From: Edaphochlamys debaryana
Taxonomy: Eukaryota > Chlorophyta > Chlorophyceae > Chlamydomonadales
Assembly: GCA_016858145.1 (NCBI GenBank)
Contig: JAEHOE010000083.1
Coordinates: 248,001-312,000 of the forward strand
Reading direction: 5' to 3'
DNA: 64,000 nt
Both the position numbers and the translations under genes were made by a program. Below the pieces are notes generated by a model. It had not been told where the DNA came from and made no database searches. It worked only from the letters and a program-made list of their open reading frames with translations. Position 1 is the first letter of the stretch. Each line of letters opens with the position of its first letter. Of the stretch, positions 1 to 15,000 are shown one piece after another.

Positions 1-3000
1 GTGTTGCATGCCGGGGCACACTTGTCCGTGCGCCAGGGCACGCACTTGTCCACAGCACACCCACGGTCTGCAGGGCTGGGCTGTGCAGTTCTAGAACGTA
101 GCGGGTGGGGTGTTGCATGCCGGGGCACACTTGTCCGTGCGCCAGGGCACGCACTTGTCCACAGCACACCCACGGTCTGCAGGGCTGGGCTGTGCAGTTC
201 TAGAACGTAGCGGGTGGGGTGTTGCATGCCGGGGCACACTTGTCCGTGCGCCAGGGCACGCACTTGTCCACAGCACACCCACGGTCTGCAGGGCTGGGCT
301 GTGCAGTTCTAGAACGTAGCGGGTGGGGTGTTGCATGCCGGGGCACACTTGTCCGTGCGCCAGGGCACGCACTTGTCCACAGCACACCCACGGTCTGCAG
401 GGCTGGGCTGTGCAGTTCTAGAACGTAGCGGGTGGGGTGTTGCATGCCGGGGCACACTTGTCCGTGCGCCAGGGCACGCACTTGTCCACAGCACACCCAC
501 GGTCTGCAGGGCTGGGCTGTGCAGTTCTAGAACGTAGCGGGTGGGGTGTTGCATGCCGGGGCACACTTGTCCGTGCGCCAGGGCACGCACTTGTCCACAG
601 CACACCCACGGTCTGCAGGGCTGGGCTGTGCAGTTCTAGAACGTAGCGGGTGGGGTGTTGCATGCCGGGGCACACTTGTCCGTGCGCCAGGGCACGCACT
701 TGTCCACAGCACACCCACGGTCTGCAGGGCTGGGCTGTGCAGTTCTAGAACGTAGCGGGTGGGGTGTTGCATGCCGGGGCACACTTGTCCGTGCGCCAGG
801 GCACGCACTTGTCCACAGCACACCCACGGTCTGCAGGGCTGGGCTGTGCAGTTCTAGAACGTAGCGGGTGGGGTGTTGCATGCCGGGGCACACTTGTCCG
901 TGCGCCAGGGCACGCACTTGTCCACAGCACACCCACGGTCTGCAGGGCTGGGCTGTGCAGTTCTAGAACGTAGCGGGTGGGGTGTTGCATGCCGGGGCAC
1001 ACTTGTCCGTGCGCCAGGGCACGCACTTGTCCACAGCACACCCACGGTCTGCAGGGCTGGGCTGTGCAGTTCTAGAACGTAGCGGGTGGGGTGTTGCATG
1101 CCGGGGCACACTTGTCCGTGCGCCAGGGCACGCACTTGTCCACAGCACACCCACGGTCTGCAGGGCTGGGCTGTGCAGTTCTAGAACGTAGCGGGTGGGG
1201 TGTTGCATGCCGGGGCACACTTGTCCGTGCGCCAGGGCACGCACTTGTCCACAGCACACCCACGGTCTGCAGGGCTGGGCTGTGCAGTTCTAGAACGTAG
1301 CGGGTGGGGTGTTGCATGCCGGGGCACACTTGTCCGTGCGCCAGGGCACGCACTTGTCCACAGCACACCCACGGTCTGCAGGGCTGGGCTGTGCAGTTCT
1401 AGAACGTAGCGGGTGGGGTGTTGCATGCCGGGGCACACTTGTCCGTGCGCCAGGGCACGCACTTGTCCACAGCACACCCACGGTCTGCAGGGCTGGGCTG
1501 TGCAGTTCTAGAACGTAGCGGGTGGGGTGTTGCATGCCGGGGCACACTTGTCCGTGCGCCAGGGCACGCACTTGTCCACAGCACACCCACGGTCTGCAGG
1601 GCTGGGCTGTGCAGTTCTAGAACGTAGCGGGTGGGGTGTTGCATGCCGGGGCACACTTGTCCGTGCGCCAGGGCACGCACTTGTCCACAGCACACCCACG
1701 GTCTGCAGGGCTGGGCTGTGCAGTTCTAGAACGTAGCGGGTGGGGTGTTGCATGCCGGGGCACACTTGTCCGTGCGCCAGGGCACGCACTTGTCCACAGC
1801 ACACCCACGGTCTGCAGGGCTGGGCTGTGCAGTTCTAGAACGTAGCGGGTGGGGTGTTGCATGCCGGGGCACACTTGTCCGTGCGCCAGGGCACGCACTT
1901 GTCCACAGCACACCCACGGTCTGCAGGGCTGGGCTGTGCAGTTCTAGAACGTAGCGGGTGGGGTGTTGCATGCCGGGGCACACTTGTCCGTGCGCCAGGG
2001 CACGCACTTGTCCACAGCACACCCACGGTCTGCAGGGCTGGGCTGTGCAGTTCTAGAACGTAGCGGGTGGGGTGTTGCATGCCGGGGCACACTTGTCCGT
2101 GCGCCAGGGCACGCACTTGTCCACAGCACACCCACGGTCTGCAGGGCTGGGCTGTGCAGTTCTAGAACGTAGCGGGTGGGGTGTTGCATGCCGGGGCACA
2201 CTTGTCCGTGCGCCAGGGCACGCACTTGTCCACAGCACACCCACGGTCTGCAGGGCTGGGCTGTGCAGTTCTAGAACGTAGCGGGTGGGGTGTTGCATGC
2301 CGGGGCACACTTGTCCGTGCGCCAGGGCACGCACTTGTCCACAGCACACCCACGGTCTGCAGGGCTGGGCTGTGCAGTTCTAGAACGTAGCGGGTGGGGT
2401 GTTGCATGCCGGGGCACACTTGTCCGTGCGCCAGGGCACGCACTTGTCCACAGCACACCCACGGTCTGCAGGGCTGGGCTGTGCAGTTCTAGAACGTAGC
2501 GGGTGGGGTGTTGCATGCCGGGGCACACTTGTCCGTGCGCCAGGGCACGCACTTGTCCACAGCACACCCACGGTCTGCAGGGCTGGGCTGTGCAGTTCTA
2601 GAACGTAGCGGGTGGGGTGTTGCATGCCGGGGCACACTTGTCCGTGCGCCAGGGCACGCACTTGTCCACAGCACACCCACGGTCTGCAGGGCTGGGCTGT
2701 GCAGTTCTAGAACGTAGCGGGTGGGGTGTTGCATGCCGGGGCACACTTGTCCGTGCGCCAGGGCACGCACTTGTCCACAGCACACCCACGGTCTGCAGGG
2801 CTGGGCTGTGCAGTTCTAGAACGTAGCGGGTGGGGTGTTGCATGCCGGGGCACACTTGTCCGTGCGCCAGGGCACGCACTTGTCCACAGCACACCCACGG
2901 TCTGCAGGGCTGGGCTGTGCAGTTCTAGAACGTAGCGGGTGGGGTGTTGCATGCCGGGGCACACTTGTCCGTGCGCCAGGGCACGCACTTGTCCACAGCA

Positions 3001-6000
3001 CACCCACGGTCTGCAGGGCTGGGCTGTGCAGTTCTAGAACGTAGCGGGTGGGGTGTTGCATGCCGGGGCACACTTGTCCGTGCGCCAGGGCACGCACTTG
3101 TCCACAGCACACCCACGGTCTGCAGGGCTGGGCTGTGCAGTTCTAGAACGTAGCGGGTGGGGTGTTGCATGCCGGGGCACACTTGTCCGTGCGCCAGGGC
3201 ACGCACTTGTCCACAGCACACCCACGGTCTGCAGGGCTGGGCTGTGCAGTTCTAGAACGTAGCGGGTGGGGTGTTGCATGCCGGGGCACACTTGTCCGTG
3301 CGCCAGGGCACGCACTTGTCCACAGCACACCCACGGTCTGCAGGGCTGGGCTGTGCAGTTCTAGAACGTAGCGGGTGGGGTGTTGCATGCCGGGGCACAC
3401 TTGTCCGTGCGCCAGGGCACGCACTTGTCCACAGCACACCCACGGTCTGCAGGGCTGGGCTGTGCAGTTCTAGAACGTAGCGGGTGGGGTGTTGCATGCC
3501 GGGGCACACTTGTCCGTGCGCCAGGGCACGCACTTGTCCACAGCACACCCACGGTCTGCAGGGCTGGGCTGTGCAGTTCTAGAACGTAGCGGGTGGGGTG
3601 TTGCATGCCGGGGCACACTTGTCCGTGCGCCAGGGCACGCACTTGTCCACAGCACACCCACGGTCTGCAGGGCTGGGCTGTGCAGTTCTAGAACGTAGCG
3701 GGTGGGGTGTTGCATGCCGGGGCACACTTGTCCGTGCGCCAGGGCACGCACTTGTCCACAGCACACCCACGGTCTGCAGGGCTGGGCTGTGCAGTTCTAG
3801 AACGTAGCGGGTGGGGTGTTGCATGCCGGGGCACACTTGTCCGTGCGCCAGGGCACGCACTTGTCCACAGCACACCCACGGTCTGCAGGGCTGGGCTGTG
3901 CAGTTCTAGAACGTAGCGGGTGGGGTGTTGCATGCCGGGGCACACTTGTCCGTGCGCCAGGGCACGCACTTGTCCACAGCACACCCACGGTCTGCAGGGC
4001 TGGGCTGTGCAGTTCTAGAACGTAGCGGGTGGGGTGTTGCATGCCGGGGCACACTTGTCCGTGCGCCAGGGCACGCACTTGTCCACAGCACACCCACGGT
4101 CTGCAGGGCTGGGCTGTGCAGTTCTAGAACGTAGCGGGTGGGGTGTTGCATGCCGGGGCACACTTGTCCGTGCGCCAGGGCACGCACTTGTCCACAGCAC
4201 ACCCACGGTCTGCAGGGCTGGGCTGTGCAGTTCTAGAACGTAGCGGGTGGGGTGTTGCATGCCGGGGCACACTTGTCCGTGCGCCAGGGCACGCACTTGT
4301 CCACAGCACACCCACGGTCTGCAGGGCTGGGCTGTGCAGTTCTAGAACGTAGCGGGTGGGGTGTTGCATGCCGGGGCACACTTGTCCGTGCGCCAGGGCA
4401 CGCACTTGTCCACAGCACACCCACGGTCTGCAGGGCTGGGCTGTGCAGTTCTAGAACGTAGCGGGTGGGGTGTTGCATGCCGGGGCACACTTGTCCGTGC
4501 GCCAGGGCACGCACTTGTCCACAGCACACCCACGGTCTGCAGGGCTGGGCTGTGCAGTTCTAGAACGTAGCGGGTGGGGTGTTGCATGCCGGGGCACACT
4601 TGTCCGTGCGCCAGGGCACGCACTTGTCCACAGCACACCCACGGTCTGCAGGGCTGGGCTGTGCAGTTCTAGAACGTAGCGGGTGGGGTGTTGCATGCCG
4701 GGGCACACTTGTCCGTGCGCCAGGGCACGCACTTGTCCACAGCACACCCACGGTCTGCAGGGCTGGGCTGTGCAGTTCTAGAACGTAGCGGGTGGGGTGT
4801 TGCATGCCGGGGCACACTTGTCCGTGCGCCAGGGCACGCACTTGTCCACAGCACACCCACGGTCTGCAGGGCTGGGCTGTGCAGTTCTAGAACGTAGCGG
4901 GTGGGGTGTTGCATGCCGGGGCACACTTGTCCGTGCGCCAGGGCACGCACTTGTCCACAGCACACCCACGGTCTGCAGGGCTGGGCTGTGCAGTTCTAGA
5001 ACGTAGCGGGTGGGGTGTTGCATGCCGGGGCACACTTGTCCGTGCGCCAGGGCACGCACTTGTCCACAGCACACCCACGGTCTGCAGGGCTGGGCTGTGC
5101 AGTTCTAGAACGTAGCGGGTGGGGTGTTGCATGCCGGGGCACACTTGTCCGTGCGCCAGGGCACGCACTTGTCCACAGCACACCCACGGTCTGCAGGGCT
5201 GGGCTGTGCAGTTCTAGAACGTAGCGGGTGGGGTGTTGCATGCCGGGGCACACTTGTCCGTGCGCCAGGGCACGCACTTGTCCACAGCACACCCACGGTC
5301 TGCAGGGCTGGGCTGTGCAGTTCTAGAACGTAGCGGGTGGGGTGTTGCATGCCGGGGCACACTTGTCCGTGCGCCAGGGCACGCACTTGTCCACAGCACA
5401 CCCACGGTCTGCAGGGCTGGGCTGTGCAGTTCTAGAACGTAGCGGGTGGGGTGTTGCATGCCGGGGCACACTTGTCCGTGCGCCAGGGCACGCACTTGTC
5501 CACAGCACACCCACGGTCTGCAGGGCTGGGCTGTGCAGTTCTAGAACGTAGCGGGTGGGGTGTTGCATGCCGGGGCACACTTGTCCGTGCGCCAGGGCAC
5601 GCACTTGTCCACAGCACACCCACGGTCTGCAGGGCTGGGCTGTGCAGTTCTAGAACGTAGCGGGTGGGGTGTTGCATGCCGGGGCACACTTGTCCGTGCG
5701 CCAGGGCACGCACTTGTCCACAGCACACCCACGGTCTGCAGGGCTGGGCTGTGCAGTTCTAGAACGTAGCGGGTGGGGTGTTGCATGCCGGGGCACACTT
5801 GTCCGTGCGCCAGGGCACGCACTTGTCCACAGCACACCCACGGTCTGCAGGGCTGGGCTGTGCAGTTCTAGAACGTAGCGGGTGGGGTGTTGCATGCCGG
5901 GGCACACTTGTCCGTGCGCCAGGGCACGCACTTGTCCACAGCACACCCACGGTCTGCAGGGCTGGGCTGTGCAGTTCTAGAACGTAGCGGGTGGGGTGTT

Positions 6001-9000
6001 GCATGCCGGGGCACACTTGTCCGTGCGCCAGGGCACGCACTTGTCCACAGCACACCCACGGTCTGCAGGGCTGGGCTGTGCAGTTCTAGAACGTAGCGGG
6101 TGGGGTGTTGCATGCCGGGGCACACTTGTCCGTGCGCCAGGGCACGCACTTGTCCACAGCACACCCACGGTCTGCAGGGCTGGGCTGTGCAGTTCTAGAA
6201 CGTAGCGGGTGGGGTGTTGCATGCCGGGGCACACTTGTCCGTGCGCCAGGGCACGCACTTGTCCACAGCACACCCACGGTCTGCAGGGCTGGGCTGTGCA
6301 GTTCTAGAACGTAGCGGGTGGGGTGTTGCATGCCGGGGCACACTTGTCCGTGCGCCAGGGCACGCACTTGTCCACAGCACACCCACGGTCTGCAGGGCTG
6401 GGCTGTGCAGTTCTAGAACGTAGCGGGTGGGGTGTTGCATGCCGGGGCACACTTGTCCGTGCGCCAGGGCACGCACTTGTCCACAGCACACCCACGGTCT
6501 GCAGGGCTGGGCTGTGCAGTTCTAGAACGTAGCGGGTGGGGTGTTGCATGCCGGGGCACACTTGTCCGTGCGCCAGGGCACGCACTTGTCCACAGCACAC
6601 CCACGGTCTGCAGGGCTGGGCTGTGCAGTTCTAGAACGTAGCGGGTGGGGTGTTGCATGCCGGGGCACACTTGTCCGTGCGCCAGGGCACGCACTTGTCC
6701 ACAGCACACCCACGGTCTGCAGGGCTGGGCTGTGCAGTTCTAGAACGTAGCGGGTGGGGTGTTGCATGCCGGGGCACACTTGTCCGTGCGCCAGGGCACG
6801 CACTTGTCCACAGCACACCCACGGTCTGCAGGGCTGGGCTGTGCAGTTCTAGAACGTAGCGGGTGGGGTGTTGCATGCCGGGGCACACTTGTCCGTGCGC
6901 CAGGGCACGCACTTGTCCACAGCACACCCACGGTCTGCAGGGCTGGGCTGTGCAGTTCTAGAACGTAGCGGGTGGGGTGTTGCATGCCGGGGCACACTTG
7001 TCCGTGCGCCAGGGCACGCACTTGTCCACAGCACACCCACGGTCTGCAGGGCTGGGCTGTGCAGTTCTAGAACGTAGCGGGTGGGGTGTTGCATGCCGGG
7101 GCACACTTGTCCGTGCGCCAGGGCACGCACTTGTCCACAGCACACCCACGGTCTGCAGGGCTGGGCTGTGCAGTTCTAGAACGTAGCGGGTGGGGTGTTG
7201 CATGCCGGGGCACACTTGTCCGTGCGCCAGGGCACGCACTTGTCCACAGCACACCCACGGTCTGCAGGGCTGGGCTGTGCAGTTCTAGAACGTAGCGGGT
7301 GGGGTGTTGCATGCCGGGGCACACTTGTCCGTGCGCCAGGGCACGCACTTGTCCACAGCACACCCACGGTCTGCAGGGCTGGGCTGTGCAGTTCTAGAAC
7401 GTAGCGGGTGGGGTGTTGCATGCCGGGGCACACTTGTCCGTGCGCCAGGGCACGCACTTGTCCACAGCACACCCACGGTCTGCAGGGCTGGGCTGTGCAG
7501 TTCTAGAACGTAGCGGGTGGGGTGTTGCATGCCGGGGCACACTTGTCCGTGCGCCAGGGCACGCACTTGTCCACAGCACACCCACGGTCTGCAGGGCTGG
7601 GCTGTGCAGTTCTAGAACGTAGCGGGTGGGGTGTTGCATGCCGGGGCACACTTGTCCGTGCGCCAGGGCACGCACTTGTCCACAGCACACCCACGGTCTG
7701 CAGGGCTGGGCTGTGCAGTTCTAGAACGTAGCGGGTGGGGTGTTGCATGCCGGGGCACACTTGTCCGTGCGCCAGGGCACGCACTTGTCCACAGCACACC
7801 CACGGTCTGCAGGGCTGGGCTGTGCAGTTCTAGAACGTAGCGGGTGGGGTGTTGCATGCCGGGGCACACTTGTCCGTGCGCCAGGGCACGCACTTGTCCA
7901 CAGCACACCCACGGTCTGCAGGGCTGGGCTGTGCAGTTCTAGAACGTAGCGGGTGGGGTGTTGCATGCCGGGGCACACTTGTCCGTGCGCCAGGGCACGC
8001 ACTTGTCCACAGCACACCCACGGTCTGCAGGGCTGGGCTGTGCAGTTCTAGAACGTAGCGGGTGGGGTGTTGCATGCCGGGGCACACTTGTCCGTGCGCC
8101 AGGGCACGCACTTGTCCACAGCACACCCACGGTCTGCAGGGCCGGGCTGTGCAGTTCTAGAACGTAGCGGGTGGGGTGTTGCATGCCGGGGCACACTTGT
8201 CCGTGCGCCAGGGCACGCACTTGTCCACAGCACACCCACGGTCTGCAGGGCTGGGCTGTGCAGTTCTAGAACGTAGCGGGTGGGGTGTTGCATGCCGGGG
8301 CACACTTGTCCGTGCGCCAGGGCACGCACTTGTCCACAGCACACCCACGGTCTGCAGGGCTGGGCTGTGCAGTTCTAGAACGTAGCGGGTGGGGTGTTGC
8401 ATGCCGGGGCACACTTGTCCGTGCGCCAGGGCACGCACTTGTCCACAGCACACCCACGGTCTGCAGGGCTGGGCTGTGCAGTTCTAGAACGTAGCGGGTG
8501 GGGTGTTGCATGCCGGGGCACACTTGTCCGTGCGCCAGGGCACGCACTTGTCCACAGCACACCCACGGTCTGCAGGGCTGGGCTGTGCAGTTCTAGAACG
8601 TAGCGGGTGGGGTGTTGCATGCCGGGGCACACTTGTCCGTGCGCCAGGGCACGCACTTGTCCACAGCACACCCACGGTCTGCAGGGCTGGGCTGTGCAGT
8701 TCTAGAACGTAGCGGGTGGGGTGTTGCATGCCGGGGCACACTTGTCCGTGCGCCAGGGCACGCACTTGTCCACAGCACACCCACGGTCTGCAGGGCTGGG
8801 CTGTGCAGTTCTAGAACGTAGCGGGTGGGGTGTTGCATGCCGGGGCACACTTGTCCGTGCGCCAGGGCACGCACTTGTCCACAGCACACCCACGGTCTGC
8901 AGGGCTGGGCTGTGCAGTTCTAGAACGTAGCGGGTGGGGTGTTGCATGCCGGGGCACACTTGTCCGTGCGCCAGGGCACGCACTTGTCCACAGCACACCC

Positions 9001-12000
9001 ACGGTCTGCAGGGCTGGGCTGTGCAGTTCTAGAACGTAGCGGGTGGGGTGTTGCATGCCGGGGCACACTTGTCCGTGCGCCAGGGCACGCACTTGTCCAC
9101 AGCACACCCACGGTCTGCAGGGCTGGGCTGTGCAGTTCTAGAACGTAGCGGGTGGGGTGTTGCATGCCGGGGCACACTTGTCCGTGCGCCAGGGCACGCA
9201 CTTGTCCACAGCACACCCACGGTCTGCAGGGCTGGGCTGTGCAGTTCTAGAACGTAGCGGGTGGGGTGTTGCATGCCGGGGCACACTTGTCCGTGCGCCA
9301 GGGCACGCACTTGTCCACAGCACACCCACGGTCTGCAGGGCTGGGCTGTGCAGTTCTAGAACGTAGCGGGTGGGGTGTTGCATGCCGGGGCACACTTGTC
9401 CGTGCGCCAGGGCACGCACTTGTCCACAGCACACCCACGGTCTGCAGGGCTGGGCTGTGCAGTTCTAGAACGTAGCGGGTGGGGTGTTGCATGCCGGGGC
9501 ACACTTGTCCGTGCGCCAGGGCACGCACTTGTCCACAGCACACCCACGGTCTGCAGGGCTGGGCTGTGCAGTTCTAGAACGTAGCGGGTGGGGTGTTGCA
9601 TGCCGGGGCACACTTGTCCGTGCGCCAGGGCACGCACTTGTCCACAGCACACCCACGGTCTGCAGGGCTGGGCTGTGCAGTTCTAGAACGTAGCGGGTGG
9701 GGTGTTGCATGCCGGGGCACACTTGTCCGTGCGCCAGGGCACGCACTTGTCCACAGCACACCCACGGTCTGCAGGGCTGGGCTGTGCAGTTCTAGAACGT
9801 AGCGGGTGGGGTGTTGCATGCCGGGGCACACTTGTCCGTGCGCCAGGGCACGCACTTGTCCACAGCACACCCACGGTCTGCAGGGCTGGGCTGTGCAGTT
9901 CTAGAACGTAGCGGGTGGGGTGTTGCATGCCGGGGCACACTTGTCCGTGCGCCAGGGCACGCACTTGTCCACAGCACACCCACGGTCTGCAGGGCTGGGC
10001 TGTGCAGTTCTAGAACGTAGCGGGTGGGGTGTTGCATGCCGGGGCACACTTGTCCGTGCGCCAGGGCACGCACTTGTCCACAGCACACCCACGGTCTGCA
10101 GGGCTGGGCTGTGCAGTTCTAGAACGTAGCGGGTGGGGTGTTGCATGCCGGGGCACACTTGTCCGTGCGCCAGGGCACGCACTTGTCCACAGCACACCCA
10201 CGGTCTGCAGGGCTGGGCTGTGCAGTTCTAGAACGTAGCGGGTGGGGTGTTGCATGCCGGGGCACACTTGTCCGTGCGCCAGGGCACGCACTTGTCCACA
10301 GCACACCCACGGTCTGCAGGGCTGGGCTGTGCAGTTCTAGAACGTAGCGGGTGGGGTGTTGCATGCCGGGGCACACTTGTCCGTGCGCCAGGGCACGCAC
10401 TTGTCCACAGCACACCCACGGTCTGCAGGGCTGGGCTGTGCAGTTCTAGAACGTAGCGGGTGGGGTGTTGCATGCCGGGGCACACTTGTCCGTGCGCCAG
10501 GGCACGCACTTGTCCACAGCACACCCACGGTCTGCAGGGCTGGGCTGTGCAGTTCTAGAACGTAGCGGGTGGGGTGTTGCATGCCGGGGCACACTTGTCC
10601 GTGCGCCAGGGCACGCACTTGTCCACAGCACACCCACGGTCTGCAGGGCTGGGCTGTGCAGTTCTAGAACGTAGCGGGTGGGGTGTTGCATGCCGGGGCA
10701 CACTTGTCCGTGCGCCAGGGCACGCACTTGTCCACAGCACACCCACGGTCTGCAGGGCTGGGCTGTGCAGTTCTAGAACGTAGCGGGTGGGGTGTTGCAT
10801 GCCGGGGCACACTTGTCCGTGCGCCAGGGCACGCACTTGTCCACAGCACACCCACGGTCTGCAGGGCTGGGCTGTGCAGTTCTAGAACGTAGCGGGTGGG
10901 GTGTTGCATGCCGGGGCACACTTGTCCGTGCGCCAGGGCACGCACTTGTCCACAGCACACCCACGGTCTGCAGGGCTGGGCTGTGCAGTTCTAGAACGTA
11001 GCGGGTGGGGTGTTGCATGCCGGGGCACACTTGTCCGTGCGCCAGGGCACGCACTTGTCCACAGCACACCCACGGTCTGCAGGGCTGGGCTGTGCAGTTC
11101 TAGAACGTAGCGGGTGGGGTGTTGCATGCCGGGGCACACTTGTCCGTGCGCCAGGGCACGCACTTGTCCACAGCACACCCACGGTCTGCAGGGCTGGGCT
11201 GTGCAGTTCTAGAACGTAGCGGGTGGGGTGTTGCATGCCGGGGCACACTTGTCCGTGCGCCAGGGCACGCACTTGTCCACAGCACACCCACGGTCTGCAG
11301 GGCTGGGCTGTGCAGTTCTAGAACGTAGCGGGTGGGGTGTTGCATGCCGGGGCACACTTGTCCGTGCGCCAGGGCACGCACTTGTCCACAGCACACCCAC
11401 GGTCTGCAGGGCTGGGCTGTGCAGTTCTAGAACGTAGCGGGTGGGGTGTTGCATGCCGGGGCACACTTGTCCGTGCGCCAGGGCACGCACTTGTCCACAG
11501 CACACCCACGGTCTGCAGGGCTGGGCTGTGCAGTTCTAGAACGTAGCGGGTGGGGTGTTGCATGCCGGGGCACACTTGTCCGTGCGCCAGGGCACGCACT
11601 TGTCCACAGCACACCCACGGTCTGCAGGGCTGGGCTGTGCAGTTCTAGAACGTAGCGGGTGGGGTGTTGCATGCCGGGGCACACTTGTCCGTGCGCCAGG
11701 GCACGCACTTGTCCACAGCACACCCACGGTCTGCAGGGCTGGGCTGTGCAGTTCTAGAACGTAGCGGGTGGGGTGTTGCATGCCGGGGCACACTTGTCCG
11801 TGCGCCAGGGCACGCACTTGTCCACAGCACACCCACGGTCTGCAGGGCTGGGCTGTGCAGTTCTAGAACGTAGCGGGTGGGGTGTTGCATGCCGGGGCAC
11901 ACTTGTCCGTGCGCCAGGGCACGCACTTGTCCACAGCACACCCACGGTCTGCAGGGCTGGGCTGTGCAGTTCTAGAACGTAGCGGGTGGGGTGTTGCATG

Positions 12001-15000
12001 CCGGGGCACACTTGTCCGTGCGCCAGGGCACGCACTTGTCCACAGCACACCCACGGTCTGCAGGGCTGGGCTGTGCAGTTCTAGAACGTAGCGGGTGGGG
12101 TGTTGCATGCCGGGGCACACTTGTCCGTGCGCCAGGGCACGCACTTGTCCACAGCACACCCACGGTCTGCAGGGCTGGGCTGTGCAGTTCTAGAACGTAG
12201 CGGGTGGGGTGTTGCATGCCGGGGCACACTTGTCCGTGCGCCAGGGCACGCACTTGTCCACAGCACACCCACGGTCTGCAGGGCTGGGCTGTGCAGTTCT
12301 AGAACGTAGCGGGTGGGGTGTTGCATGCCGGGGCACACTTGTCCGTGCGCCAGGGCACGCACTTGTCCACAGCACACCCACGGTCTGCAGGGCTGGGCTG
12401 TGCAGTTCTAGAACGTAGCGGGTGGGGTGTTGCATGCCGGGGCACACTTGTCCGTGCGCCAGGGCACGCACTTGTCCACAGCACACCCACGGTCTGCAGG
12501 GCTGGGCTGTGCAGTTCTAGAACGTAGCGGGTGGGGTGTTGCATGCCGGGGCACACTTGTCCGTGCGCCAGGGCACGCACTTGTCCACAGCACACCCACG
12601 GTCTGCAGGGCTGGGCTGTGCAGTTCTAGAACGTAGCGGGTGGGGTGTTGCATGCCGGGGCACACTTGTCCGTGCGCCAGGGCACGCACTTGTCCACAGC
12701 ACACCCACGGTCTGCAGGGCTGGGCTGTGCAGTTCTAGAACGTAGCGGGTGGGGTGTTGCATGCCGGGGCACACTTGTCCGTGCGCCAGGGCACGCACTT
12801 GTCCACAGCACACCCACGGTCTGCAGGGCTGGGCTGTGCAGTTCTAGAACGTAGCGGGTGGGGTGTTGCATGCCGGGGCACACTTGTCCGTGCGCCAGGG
12901 CACGCACTTGTCCACAGCACACCCACGGTCTGCAGGGCTGGGCTGTGCAGTTCTAGAACGTAGCGGGTGGGGTGTTGCATGCCGGGGCACACTTGTCCGT
13001 GCGCCAGGGCACGCACTTGTCCACAGCACACCCACGGTCTGCAGGGCTGGGCTGTGCAGTTCTAGAACGTAGCGGGTGGGGTGTTGCATGCCGGGGCACA
13101 CTTGTCCGTGCGCCAGGGCACGCACTTGTCCACAGCACACCCACGGTCTGCAGGGCTGGGCTGTGCAGTTCTAGAACGTAGCGGGTGGGGTGTTGCATGC
13201 CGGGGCACACTTGTCCGTGCGCCAGGGCACGCACTTGTCCACAGCACACCCACGGTCTGCAGGGCTGGGCTGTGCAGTTCTAGAACGTAGCGGGTGGGGT
13301 GTTGCATGCCGGGGCACACTTGTCCGTGCGCCAGGGCACGCACTTGTCCACAGCACACCCACGGTCTGCAGGGCCGGGCTGTGCAGTTCTAGAACGTAGC
13401 GGGTGGGGTGTTGCATGCCGGGGCACACTTGTCCGTGCGCCAGGGCACGCACTTGTCCACAGCACACCCACGGTCTGCAGGGCTGGGCTGTGCAGTTCTA
13501 GAACGTAGCGGGTGGGGTGTTGCATGCCGGGGCACACTTGTCCGTGCGCCAGGGCACGCACTTGTCCACAGCACACCCACGGTCTGCAGGGCTGGGCTGT
13601 GCAGTTCTAGAACGTAGCGGGTGGGGTGTTGCATGCCGGGGCACACTTGTCCGTGCGCCAGGGCACGCACTTGTCCACAGCACACCCACGGTCTGCAGGG
13701 CCGGGCTGTGCAGTTCTAGAACGTAGCGGGTGGGGTGTTGCATGCCGGGGCACACTTGTCCGTGCGCCAGGGCACGCACTTGTCCACAGCACACCCACGG
13801 TCTGCAGGGCTGGGCTGTGCAGTTCTAGAACGTAGCGGGTGGGGTGTTGCATGCCGGGGCACACTTGTCCGTGCGCCAGGGCACGCACTTGTCCACAGCA
13901 CACCCACGGTCTGCAGGGCTGGGCTGTGCAGTTCTAGAACGTAGCGGGTGGGGTGTTGCATGCCGGGGCACACTTGTCCGTGCGCCAGGGCACGCACTTG
14001 TCCACAGCACACCCACGGTCTGCAGGGCTGGGCTGTGCAGTTCTAGAACGTAGCGGGTGGGGTGTTGCATGCCGGGGCACACTTGTCCGTGCGCCAGGGC
14101 ACGCACTTGTCCACAGCACACCCACGGTCTGCAGGGCTGGGCTGTGCAGTTCTAGAACGTAGCGGGTGGGGTGTTGCATGCCGGGGCACACTTGTCCGTG
14201 CGCCAGGGCACGCACTTGTCCACAGCACACCCACGGTCTGCAGGGCTGGGCTGTGCAGTTCTAGAACGTAGCGGGTGGGGTGTTGCATGCCGGGGCACAC
14301 TTGTCCGTGCGCCAGGGCACGCACTTGTCCACAGCACACCCACGGTCTGCAGGGCTGGGCTGTGCAGTTCTAGAACGTAGCGGGTGGGGTGTTGCATGCC
14401 GGGGCACACTTGTCCGTGCGCCAGGGCACGCACTTGTCCACAGCACACCCACGGTCTGCAGGGCTGGGCTGTGCAGTTCTAGAACGTAGCGGGTGGGGTG
14501 TTGCATGCCGGGGCACACTTGTCCGTGCGCCAGGGCACGCACTTGTCCACAGCACACCCACGGTCTGCAGGGCTGGGCTGTGCAGTTCTAGAACGTAGCG
14601 GGTGGGGTGTTGCATGCCGGGGCACACTTGTCCGTGCGCCAGGGCACGCACTTGTCCACAGCACACCCACGGTCTGCAGGGCTGGGCTGTGCAGTTCTAG
14701 AACGTAGCGGGTGGGGTGTTGCATGCCGGGGCACACTTGTCCGTGCGCCAGGGCACGCACTTGTCCACAGCACACCCACGGTCTGCAGGGCTGGGCTGTG
14801 CAGTTCTAGAACGTAGCGGGTGGGGTGTTGCATGCCGGGGCACACTTGTCCGTGCGCCAGGGCACGCACTTGTCCACAGCACACCCACGGTCTGCAGGGC
14901 TGGGCTGTGCAGTTCTAGAACGTAGCGGGTGGGGTGTTGCATGCCGGGGCACACTTGTCCGTGCGCCAGGGCACGCACTTGTCCACAGCACACCCACGGT